Translations under genes and position numbers: made by a program | In this document: positions 48,663 through 60,700 of the stretch, one piece after another | How positions within the stretch are numbered: position 1 is the first letter of the stretch | How the letters are laid out: every line of letters begins with the position of its first letter | NCBI GenBank assembly: GCA_013400155.1 | Contig: VXBM01000280.1 | Span: forward strand, 310,001 to 374,000 | DNA from: Helopsaltes ochotensis | Lineage: Eukaryota; Chordata; Aves; Passeriformes; Locustellidae | DNA length: 64,000 nucleotides | Reading direction: 5' to 3' | Notes under the pieces: model-generated | Seen by the model: the letters and a program-made list of their open reading frames with translations, nothing else | The model's database searches: none | Told to the model about the DNA's origin: nothing

Positions 48663-50853
48663 TGTTCACTGTCCAGTGAATGAATGTGCATTGAATTGGC
48701 AAATGCTAAGAGGGTTCCTAATGAAGTAACTCCCCTGAGAAATAAATATACTGCCTCATAACTCAGCCCTCTCTTGGCAGATTTCTCCATAAATCTGCAG
48801 AAATCAGAGGAGCAGCATCACAAGACAACACCAGCAAGGAGAAAGGGCTGTTGTGTGGTTGCATTCTAAAGCAGAGGAAAAGTGAGCCGTGTTAGACATG
48901 AGCAGCAGTGAAGAGGCAGTAAGATGCAGGTAATCAGTGCCACTTCCACGGGCTCATTCTCCAGACTTCTCCATATTTTGCATAGGTCATTGCTGGTCTG
49001 ATTTTTTCAGCCTTACATGGATGAATGCATTAATTTCTTATGAGAACTTCGCATAAACTGTGGTTCGAATTTCATTGAAAGTGATGTCTGCCAAGAATAA
49101 TATTTTATGGGTGCTAAAGGCTCTGATAACTTATATTTTTAAACCAGAATTTATATGCATGCCAAACATATATTATCTCAAAGAAAAACTAGGTTTTCTG
49201 TTTTATTCAGTACTAAATCAATTGTATGAACACAATCAGAAATATTTATTTTCAATAAAAAGTTTCTTCTTTGATCTTTAAAAGTTAGCCAAGATATCTA
49301 GATTTACTTTCTAAGGTTTAAAAGTCACAAAAATTATAAAATATTAAAAACTGACTTCCAAATTATTGTTTGAAAGAAGAGACAAGGTTACTGTACAAGA
49401 AAGGCAAAGCATTTCTTATGAACTTCTGGCAATTGAATTGTAGGTTAGTGCCAAATTGAAGCTTCAAAACCAATCTAAATTTCACAAGTCTATAGTCTTG
49501 TGATCTCCTGCTTTATTGTCCATCATCCTACTTCTGTGTCTTGAAAGTTCCAAGGCAGCTAGATCATTTGACATTATTTCCTAAGACACAAATCAAGTTT
49601 TAGTCCAAACTTGTCAAAGCATAAATTTTTAAGACAACAATTTTCCCCTACAGAAATCCAGAATTATGAAAAATATACTCTAACTTTTCACAAATGACAG
49701 TTGAGAAAAATACAGTGCTGTTTCTGCCATAGTTTGCTCTGCTGTCAAACATTGTCTGAGTACACTCCATACATATTCATGTGTGCTTCCTAAATAGCTT
49801 TGGAACTCACAGTCTGATTTCAGTGGAAATGAAACAAAGGGACATTGATCTCAAAGATTATTATGTTTCCATACATTCTGTAGAAATATAAAACTGAGGA
49901 TTGAGATCAGATCCTGTAAGTTTGCGGCTGAAGGAAAAGCTGCAGAAGGAGTGCACAATTTTTATGATACCTAAGAATCTGCATGCCAGCACTTTTAAAT
50001 ACTCAGTTGTAAGAAAAGCCACAGGATTTTCATACCTTAACCATCAAGGCCAAACAACCACAAGGCACCAGTCCATAGGAAATGAGGCTTCATTCGTGCT
50101 GCAGCTCTACATGCCACTTGTTAGTTACATTACTTTTTCATTAGTCAAACTTGGATTTATAGCCGGGAGTGGGGCTGGAGTCAGTATGTAAGAAATTCTA
50201 GCCTCCATTATTAACAGAGCAAAGTGCTGTGCATTTTTCTGAGATTTCTGATATCTGAGCTCCAGCCAAGGTGCCATGATGAATGGACATTGTAGCCAGT
50301 AGCTGCACAATTCAGTCTCAGAACCCCTCATGCTTTGGATTTACTGTAGGTGTTTTGTGCAATTACCCTGTACAGGAGCATACCTCTCCTTATCTACCAG
50401 CTAAGATCAGTGGGGATAGAATCAGTTTAAGCAAGTCCAAGTAATGAAAACAATCACCCATTTCCAGTGCTGCACATGCAGATTCACATACAGATAAGGG
50501 AGAACATCATCCTCCACCTGTTTGGAGACTGCTTGGAATGGATGGAAAAAAAGGCCATTTTGAATGTATGTTCATTGGGAGGAGCAGACTTCATAAACAG
50601 AGGATGGTGGAGAACACATGTAAAATTATCACATTCTACGTGGTGTTGTGAACACCATGAGCTAACAGTGAGTTCTCAGCTGGTTAGATTAGGCTGTGCA
50701 AAAGTGCTGCACTAAGGTAGCTGGAATTTAATTGAACATTGCATAGGTGTCTCTGCCCTGTCTTCCCCTGGCTTTTGCAGGTTAACAGAACCAAAGGGAG
50801 CTCAGACCTGTCTCTATGTGCCAGTGCAGGCATGTCCTCCTTCACATATTTGT

Positions 50854-50892
50854 AGTGTGATTTTAGGCAAGCTATAATCAGTAGAAAATGGG
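50854..50892 (+). repeat. Possible MIR-type SINE remnant
   Basis: AGTGTGATTTTAGGCAAGCT followed by AGTAGAAAATGGG resembles the MIR core with an internal deletion. It is tentative because only two blocks align. Confidence 0.3.
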
Positions 50893-52435
50893 TGGGTCTG
50901 GAAAAAGGTTAGAACTTGTCTGGAATTTTTGGTGAAACATCATGAAATTTTAATTCTTCAAGACACAGCCTTTTTGTGGAAGTGTAGTGAATTTGAAAGG
51001 AAAATCACAGGAGGATAATTCAGATTGAGAGGCAAGTGTATGGCTAAAGGTGAAGACCTAAAAACCTAGATAATAATGAAATGAAGTAACAGCAGTTTTC
51101 ATTTGGGGCTTATGCAGCCAGGTTCAGAAATCTTTGGGTTGTAATCAGATATAGCAGAGATATAAGAGCCAAATGACAGTTAGGAAAGCAGTAAATGTCA
51201 TTTTGGACTTTTGGAACCCTTTAGTAGGACATCAAAATATGGGTAATAGCTCTGCTTAGGCAAGGTAGGGTTTGGAAAGTCAATTTGCAACTATCTGAAT
51301 TCACACATCAACTTTATTTCAAAGATGCATAAGGGTTTAGCAGTTTTTAAAGCTACTGCAGCTCTGACCTCTGCTGCAAGAAACTGTTCAAAAACAGAGC
51401 CCTTCTCTCAGATGACATATTCAAGTACCTTTGACTTTGCATGAGTTGTTGTCCAGTAAGAATATTTTTCTATGGGCATGCTCATGCAAGATATACATCT
51501 AGCCTACATTATCATCAGAACCTTATTCTTCATAATTATTCTATAAAAATGATTACAATCCTCCAACCAAAGCAACCAAACAAAAAAAACTAAAGGATTT
51601 ACATGTGAAGTGTAAGGAAAAAATTGTTTAAAATTTATGAATTGCTCTAAATTTATTCATATCTTCCAACTCCCAACTACATCTTTTAGGGGTAGTTTCT
51701 TACCTAATTAACAACATTCCCCTATTAATTATGCAATTGATATTTCAGTGAGGCTATCAATATTTAACTTGTATCAATGAGCAGATCGATCGAAAATAGA
51801 TGTCATAGCTATAGCCCTAAATAATTCACAAAATATTTTTCTCTAGGCCAGTGTTATACAGCTCTAGATAATGTTCAGCATTCTGGTGTGAGCTATTTAA
51901 TTCCTCTGTTGCTAAAGCACTGTGGTATTCTTGGGAACCTGTGCACAGCAATACACAAAGAAATGAGAACCAGGATATAAATGAAACATTAACAAACAGG
52001 ATTTTTAAACTTACTAAATCAAATAAATAAGAAAGTAACTCATCATATCCTTTGTTTCCTTACCAGTCTTGATGTTTTTGCTAATATGCCTTTACATTTA
52101 ATGTTTTCATCATGAAGTATTTTTAGATTGTCATGTTTCTAGCTCTTGACTTTATTACCTCTTTAAACTAACCTGCAACAGCTAATTTCATATTAACAAA
52201 TAGGGTAGAAATAAAAGGCAAGGTCTAATAGGCTAAAAAGTACATACACTTTCATTAGCAAGCTTCAGATTTCTGAGCCCTACTTGTACAGCATAATTTC
52301 AAAGAAATTTAGGAAGGAAAATAATTTAGATTCTGTTTCCCTGATTCTTGCAACCTTTCTGATGTCGTTCACAGTTTCTTGATGTTTTTCATAGTTCTTA
52401 GTTCTTTCTCACACGAGTGATATAAATAGATAGTA

Positions 52436-52690
52436 TGTTTATAAAAAAGGAAGAATGTTTACATTCTTCATTGAGGGAAAGAACAATTGATGGACTGTTG
52501 GTTTGACCAGTGTGATTGAAGGGGTGGCGACATCCTCCTCCAATCCATGGTCTGGGTGGAAATAGTATGTAAGTGGAGTCAAAAAAATAAAACTGCCTTT
52601 TCATGTCCTGAAAAGTGGACAGAGTCTGTGTGTTCTTTCAGTGCCCAACAGTGACAAGATTCAAATTCGAGATACAAATCTGAAGCATGA
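52436..52690 (+). mobile_element. LTR-like retroelement fragment B
   Basis: LTR-like signals occur in order: TG near 52436 (or 52456), a CCAAT-like box (CCTCCAATCCATGG, 52532-52545), TATA-like TATGTAA (52566-52572), AATAAA (52586-52591), CTGAAAAGTGGACAGAGTCT, a GT-rich TGTGTGTTCTTTC tail and CA near 52650. It shares these blocks with fragment A at 43065-43340. The style matches short LTRs of avian endogenous retroviruses, but I cannot name the subfamily. No target-site duplication or internal viral gene is visible, so it is best taken as a decayed solo LTR with about 40 bases of following sequence that fragment A also has. Confidence 0.65.
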
Positions 52691-55600
52691 AATCTCAGGC
52701 AATGGCCTGAACAATGTCAACAAGTACTAGCTTTTAATCAGAAAAAAAGCCCCCAACATTTTGCATAGAGTTAAGCACAAGCCTAAAGGCTTTACTGTAA
52801 AAACTGAATACAGTATAGAGATTTCTCAGATATTTGTCAAAGAAGAGAAAGCTACTGTAGAAAGTTTCTATCCAGAATTATACTGGAAGGCTAAGCTTAC
52901 TGGCAAGATTTACCACTCTACATGCAACGGTAAAAAAACAGTGTTCTACAGATCTACTCTAGCTTGAATGCTTTTGCTGAATTGAGTTCTTAGGAGGGAA
53001 AAAAAAAAACCTTTGGTGCCTATTTTCAAATTTCTACCCAAATGACCTAGAACCATACACAAGAGTATGTTTTGGGAAAAAAGAATACATCAAAGCACAA
53101 ACATACCTCTGTGATGTACTGAAGTCTCAGTTCTTCCTTCATTTTAAAACTGATCCTACTTACAATGAACATTTAAATAGTTCCCTTGAATTTCTAATAA
53201 AAATAATTTTCTTAAAATATAAGTCCGCTCTTCAGTAATTCCTTGATTTGGAAAACAAAATATTAACAAGAATAAGCAATCTCTGATGGTATAATGGCAC
53301 TGACAGCAGGAAAGCATAACAAATATGATATTTTCGTATTTTATACTCCTTTAATTTCTGCTGCAGTTTACTGTTCCACTAAAAACTAGTTAATAAGGTT
53401 CAGCCTTATAACTCTTTTTAAAAGTACATGCCAGTAATTTTATAAATGTCCAGTAAAACTGTATGAAATTTTAAAGATCCATTATATAAATTATTGTTTT
53501 AACAGTATTTTTGCTATCACAGCACACTGAAAAATGGATATTATTTTTGTAGACAGAGGTCAATTGAAACTTAAAGAGGTCATTTTGAAATTTTCTGATA
53601 AAATATCCTATTCTATGTTGGAATAGTGTGCTGCTATTAATTTTCAGATCATTGAAAGCAAATTGGAAAATATTAATATGTCCTTTCCCTAAAGCTGGAG
53701 CCAAATGTACTTTGGCCAATTTAATTAACTACTGTGTACATTGGTTCTATTGCTTCAATAGAACTGAACCCTTTAAAATCCCTTTGCCAGGAGGCTAATG
53801 GCAAAAAAAAGGGCCAGATACAACACATCAAGGGCCCCTCACAATAAATAAATAAACCTAGCTGATATCCATGCTAAAACCCCTTGCTGACATTCAGCAC
53901 CAGCATTTTATCTGTCCTTTCCCTTTACTCACTGGCAGAAGGAGACAACCTCCCACCCCTCAAGTCAGGCTGAAACCCTTCTTGAAGCTTCTCAGTGTTC
54001 CTTGAGGAGGCAGCCTATGCAAATGAGAACTACTACTGCAATTTTGTTTCCCCATTAACACAAGGAGTGATTTTGACAAAAAAGCTTGCATGAATATACA
54101 AAAATGTAGCAACCGATATTACTCTAGGTTACTGCAGGTTGACCAACAATTTCCACTGGTGAGTTTCACCTTTAACCATTTAAAATTAACATCAGATCAT
54201 CATCATTACCCTTAACCAATCATTATCTTAATCAAACGTATATATCAAAGCAGAACAGGACACTCTATCAATAAAACTATGGAAATGCTGATGAGTAACA
54301 TCTTCTTCCCACATTTTTGACTCAAAGTACTCTACCGAATTTTTTTAGGAAAGCACATGCTTTCTGTCTTTCGTTTTGTCCGGTTGTTTCTCAAAAGAAA
54401 TAGAAACAGTGTTACTTCTATCTATCTTCTGTCAAAGTATGATTACTCATAATGGTATTTTTTTCCCAGTGTATTCTGAACTTACTTCAGCGGGAGCGCT
54501 CCTTCCAGCAGAAACCTGCCCACTGCTCGAACACGCCTCCACTTCACAGTGCCTTTACATAGCTTAGTTGAATCTTAATGTTCTTACTTATTTTATTTCT
54601 GTTTGTATAACCATAAATACAGTGCTCATGCTCTGTTCCTTTTTCGTAATTGCATCTCTCATGCACACATTACCATATTCTGTACAAGTACTTTTCAGGA
54701 AAGCTGTGTTTGTTTATCATTTTTCTGATTTCCTAAATCACCCCCTAAATTTCTTATATGGGTCTGGATGCATTTGCATTTAAATACATACTGCAATATA
54801 AAGATATGTTGCATGTGTGAGAGAGAAAATGTGCCTGAGAGATTTGTTCTTCCAGTTCTATGCTGATATTTTTCCTAGGCAGAAGTCCCTGGAAATAACC
54901 ACATTTCCATCACTGGTAGTATCCTAAATTTATTTCAAGAAATGGAACATTATTAGGAGACTGACTTCCAAAATAGGTGGCAGAAAATAAGCTTAACCAG
55001 AAATAATCACATTTTAATAGGAAGTATACACAGATCATTAAAGTTCAGAATCAAAAGTCCATGCCATTAAATGAATTCTTGGCCAGGGTTTTTCAGGTGA
55101 ATCCAGTATGCTGCCTTCTTTTTCCAAGGAGGACTGCTCTCCAACGCCCTGCCAGCTCAGCTTTTAGGTGCTCATGCGCCTTAACATCACAGTCCTTCCT
55201 GATATTTCCAGTTTGATACCTTTGCAATCTTTAACAGCTATTAAGATATGCTCAGCCACAAGGCATGGCTTGATCTATTCATGCTTTAGCTGCTAAATAC
55301 ACATGCCTGCTGCAACTGGCAGCTTTGGAGCACAGGGTATATAGGAAAGGGAAGTATCTCTTTCAGGGTAGTCTAAGGCACATGCATGTGCACAACAGCA
55401 GTCAAAAAGCAGGCTCCAGCTTCTGCAGCAACCAGTCCTGCAGCATATTCCACTCCTGTCCCCCTGCACCCCCAGGTATCCAGTCTACTTTCAAGATGTC
55501 TTAGGTGAGAGTGTAATTCACTGGCCAGTCACTGCTTTGAAGGAATATTTTATTTCATATCGGGTTAGTGGCAGTTTCTCATCATCACTTTTCACTTGTG

Positions 55601-57764
55601 TCTTTCTAAATGAGCATCTTTTGTCATCCTTTTTCTCCTCTTTAGAGACACATAACAAACTGTAGGGCCTTAATTTGGGTTTTTACTCAAAAGATTAACA
55701 GGAAAAAATAAAGAAGGGGGAAAAAAGTTGGCAGAAGTTCACATCATGTTGAAACAGTTCAGGAGAAACACAAGGTGGTCACAGCCCACCTACTCAACAG
55801 TGCCTCATGAGCCCTTTGAACTTTCTGTCTTTAGAGGGCCTCTAGCAGCACATAGCACAGCACCTCAAAAAGAAAAATATGACTCATATAAATTGCTGAA
55901 GAAGGCCTTATTCCTTCCACGTGCACCACTCAGACTTTTACCTGGTTGTCTGCAGGACTAATTGTTGGCTCTTGGGATCCCAGTGTTCCTCAGTAGGTGC
56001 TGTAGCACAATGAGGTGGGATGGGTATTTTGTTGAACTCTGACAGCTGATTATGTTGATGCCTCCAAGAAGCACCGAGGCTCCTGGGCTGACACCCACAG
56101 CATGGGGAATGAGGTAAGATACTGGACTTTTTTTAAACCAGTACTCTTTGAGAAGTCCCTGCCCATATTTCAGGAGGAGTCCTGTCGACACAATGCTCTG
56201 CTTCTACTTTGAAAAGTAAAATTAGAACTAAAATGGTGAGCTCACAGCTTGGATATTCTCACCAGGTAATGCTTCCTTCTGATGTACATTTCAAAATCCT
56301 CTTTCTGAGTTAAAAACCTAGGACTTAATGTAAAGAATTAATTACTGTTATGCTTTTGAGGTAGAATAAATAATCCCTCTGTCTCCTCAGAAGAAACTTC
56401 TCTTGTACAGTAACAAATGCAGCCATAAAAACTTGTATAAAAAAAAAAGTCTTTATTCATGATTTGCTCAAATTGCTTTCAAGTGCTAGTTTTCTTATTA
56501 TATGTTTTTTCTGGAAGAAAATATACTATTATATGTAGCTACTTGGATCTTTTCCTAAATGCTTATTTCTTCACAAAAAAAATACCTTTTATATTTTACA
56601 CACAGAAGTTTCACAACATAGAATTTCTAAACATTTAGAAACTTCAAAGGATCACTATTTTTATGCCTATTTTGATATTAATTCTGCTTTTTTTCCTAAT
56701 ACTTATTAATGTGTGAAATATGAGTACTGCAAAAAGAGAACTGCTGTTTATTCTTCCAAAGCAGCACAAGCTGTTTTCCTCATTCTTACTGTGAGCTGCT
56801 TTGAACACCATTTCCATTGAGTATGCCAACTTTTCATATTTTGTGAGCCAAGGCCTCCTAATTTCATAGCCAGCTTGCATCACCATGCAAGTTCAATTTC
56901 TATTTTATACCTTAAGGCTTACAATGATGAAATCTGACCCAGTTACCTTAGGGCTAAAAAGACTGAAGTTTTGATCCGTGATCACTGTCGGCTTTAGCAC
57001 ACATTTTCTTTAATCCCTCTTAGTGTGCTGGAGCCATTAGGATTGTTTTTGCTGGGCTTTGGACTGGAAACAATCCTTAATTTAATCATAAACGTTTGCT
57101 CACATCAACCAAATTTTTGGGTTTGTTAAAGTTTCATTAAACATGTTTTGTGTTCAGTCGTGCTTAGAGACTTAGGTGACTGACATTCACAGAGAAATTA
57201 TTCATGACAGCCAATTCTCTGTCATGGTCCTCAAAATATATACGTTTGAATATATGAAATGCAAGGTATTTCTCTCATACAGAAATAAGCCAAATGACAA
57301 TTCTGCAGGAAATAAAAAGATGCGGAACTACATGTAGTGGAAAATAGGGAAATCATCTCGAATTCTTGATTTCTCCACCTCCCCTGCTGCATTCCCCATG
57401 CTCTCAAATACATGACTATATACACAAGAGAAATCTAATGTGATCATTCTTTGTTTTTCATGAAGCAAAAGAAAACTTGGAGTTTACTCTGTGCTAGTAC
57501 CATTTTAAGAGTTGTTTCATCCTGACCTAATATATTGTAAATCAACACTTTCACCAACTTTGATAAATAATTAAGTGGTTTAGTAATGCAAAGCAAAAAT
57601 TTTCAGAATCTGATTCAAGATCATCAAACTAATTCCTGCAGTGAGGAATATTTGACTTAAATGGGAGATCAGCTCACACCACAGAGATCTAATTTCATCA
57701 AACTTCAACTCCATATTCAGCAGGTTGAGAGATTCAATTACTTATTGATCAAGAACCCTGACAC
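52691..57764. other. Non-coding DNA, no gene recognised
   Basis: No repeat or gene is identified. A slightly more GC-balanced stretch at 55080-56215 has short opposed open frames (55728-55961 plus, 55958-56191 minus) without family resemblance. Several short A- and T-runs occur. Nothing suggests a promoter or RNA gene. Confidence 0.5.
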
Positions 57765-57792
57765 TAATTATTATTATTATAGTTATTATTAT
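57765..57792. repeat. (TTA)n microsatellite
   Basis: TAATTATTATTATTATAG followed by TTATTATTAT forms an imperfect trinucleotide array. Confidence 0.85.
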
Positions 57793-60700
57793 GGGCTAAT
57801 TACTTTTTTAGTGTTTCTTAACTTTTTGAGATTTCCACTGTGTTTACAAGGACTACACTCTTAGTCACTTCAAAATAGATGTGTTCCCTTAAAGGGGCGA
57901 TGCTCCATTGTTATCCTACCATCTACTGTACATATTTTTTTCTAGGCAGAGTTAACCTTTATTTAATTGAATCCATGCAGAATCTCCACACTGCACAAGG
58001 TTGGTAGTGGATTGGTCTAACACACACTGATGCCAGCTACATTTCTTATGTTTGCAGTGCACATGCCACATCTTTCATTCTGACACAGTAGAAAGGAGCA
58101 TTGAAGAAAGTCTTAAAAACAAAACCACAAATGCAGGTATAAAATGGATCTCTTTCTCCAATGACCCATGAAATTAGCATAGAAGAGAAAAACGTTTTTC
58201 TAAAAGGGAGATATTCAAGATGGTACAGTGGCCTTGGACATAATTCCTAATTCAGGAATTGCTGTCTTCCAGTGATTTCTACCATCTCCCACTTTATAAA
58301 TCACAATTTCTCCAAAGCTACTCCTTAGTGATATTTGCCTATATGCATAGGTAGTTTACTCGAGATAGCTGCAGAAAGTAAATTCATATCTGATTGTGTA
58401 TTCTTCACCTGTCACAACTTATTTCTGTTCTTTTTGGTATCTAAATCTCCTGATTTCCTACTCCTTAACAGGCCTTCACCTGCAGGGTACAGCATGTCCT
58501 ATCACAGTAAATGCCTAAGTTCATTACAAACTTGACTCTTTCTATTGCTCCAAGATTGACTCAAGTGTATAAATACAGAAGAATAACACATGCTGGAAAC
58601 TGCACCAGCTCTGCATGTTGACCTATTTTATAGTACTCCTATATCAGAATTTATCTTGAGGTTGAGGCAAAGATCAAGACAGCCTTACACGCACATGCAT
58701 GAGAATACACACACTATATGCTATCTGTGACTATATTTAAGTATCTATACATATGCAGATAGAAAACCACGTGGATGTAGGTCAAGTGGTCCTGAGCTTG
58801 CACAGCATTAGCCTACACACTGAAGATAAAAAGGACTTTTCTTTATTCTTCTGCTGCTTTCATCAATAAAAGCCTCTCTGCCTCAAAGGAGTTAGCAACG
58901 CTAGAATGAATCATAGCATCCCAGTGTCCTGTAACTAATGCCTTATTTTCCAAGGCAAAAGTTCACTAGGAAAAATGAATATAACTGTGTGGATCAGGGA
59001 AGAGGGAGGTGTAAGAGGGAGAAGAGAAGGCAAGGTCTGGAAAAACAGAAGGAAGGTTACTGTGTAGGAAATGCAAGAGGAAGGGAGAAAAGGTTTAAGT
59101 GAAAAGCAAAGGTATAAATGTTTGAGGTGAACTATTGTAGAAAACAACAGCAAGAGGGAAAAGAAGATGGAAAAATGAAAGTCCAGGAAGGAAGTGAAAT
59201 TAGTGCTGAAAGAGGTGCAGGCTACATATATTTCAAAAATCCCTTATTTCTTTTCCTAAAAATAATTTGGGATCAAAACTGCATTCTTTCTCCCTGAGGT
59301 GTTTAATCCCTGAACATAACAACAAAAATTCAATAAAACAAATACTCTGTTAGAGTATTGATTGCATAAAGCCACAGGTTAATGAGCCTCTTTCTAACTG
59401 GTGAGTCCTGCATATAAATGAGGAACATGGATCTCAAAAGCTTACAATTCTGGTCCAGCTAAATACTGAGCATGTTACTAGCACATTGTAAGATACCATA
59501 ATGGATGAAAAATCATTTTCCTTCTTTCAGAACATTATTCTAAATAAGAAATACTATTTTACTAATAAAATAGCAAAGATAGAGCCTACAGAATTAATCC
59601 TCGAAGAAAACAATATTAGCTAGCTGGATTGCTGTGGGTTGAAGCTCCATCCTTACAAAGGCATACAATTTTCATTTTCAGAAGCAGTTGCTAGGATCCT
59701 CTTCTGTTTCCTAGCAACATATTTTTAACCTACTTTCCTAGTGCATCACTTACCATGAACAAAAAGTCTTTGTAGAAGCAAATCTTTAGCTCTTCTTTCA
59801 ATACAAGTATATGCATGTAGTAGTAAATTGAATATCTATCTGGATAAGTTATTAAAAAATCACTTTTTTCTTGAGATTAAGAACAATGAATGAAAAAATG
59901 ATAATGAAGCATCCCTGAAAAAACTGCAGATTTTCAGTTTCTACTGTCCTTATAATTCTGAACTTACTATTATCTCTTGGAAAAAAAACCCAAAAAAACC
60001 CAACTGTTCCTAATGGAAAAGCCTATTTTTTCTGGGGGAAGCTTATTAGAGAATTTGAGAAAATAACCTAATGAAGGCATAGCTTTTTAAATTAGAGAGT
60101 ACTTTTTGAATGCACTGGGATCTTTGGAGCGCAATATACTGGATATTAAAGAATCTAACACAAGGACCCATTTTGAAGTCTTATTTAGGAGCAACAACAG
60201 AATAAAGATGTTTTTTAAAAAAATTAACAGAAATTACACATGCAAAGGGAACAAGGTATACTTCCCTTTTTCAGTGCCATCTCATAACCATTGTTTAGAT
60301 ATCATTTTAGAAAAATTATAATTCTCCAGGGCCTTTTTCAAAAGCAGTGGTTTTGCCCTGCAGCTAATTAAGGAAAGATTACAAAAAACTGCAAGTACAA
60401 CATTATTTGCATGTTCCTGGTATTTCACTTTCACTTGTCATCAAACACACCAAATGATCCAATAATCTAGCCAAATCATACCCCACAGCACAAAAGGAGC
60501 ATCACAGAGTTCTTTTGATATCAGTCTGCATTGGGAAAACCACAGTGTCTTCCTTCTGAGAGCTTGTAAACAAACCTTGCATGCCCCATGCAATTTAGAG
60601 CAATCAGTCTACGCAGTGTCATCAGGTTACCTTTACAGCTGGCATTCTCGTAACCTGTCAGCAAGACACTTCACATTCCAAATAATTAAGAAGGCTTAAT

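Larger units (their letters stand above)
47561..52435. other. AT-rich non-coding DNA
   Basis: No gene is recognised. It contains two possible MIR-like remnants (48195-48275, 50854-50892) and a short imperfect tandem of TGTGTAAGT units (48623-48662). The opposed frames at 49901-50331 look like chance. Confidence 0.5.

Noticed and set aside
43065..52690. A full provirus bounded by the two LTR-like fragments
   Set aside because: The interval has no gag, pol or env remnants, contains a minus-strand CR1 and a CR1/L3 remnant, and the two fragments differ too much to be a pair from one insertion.
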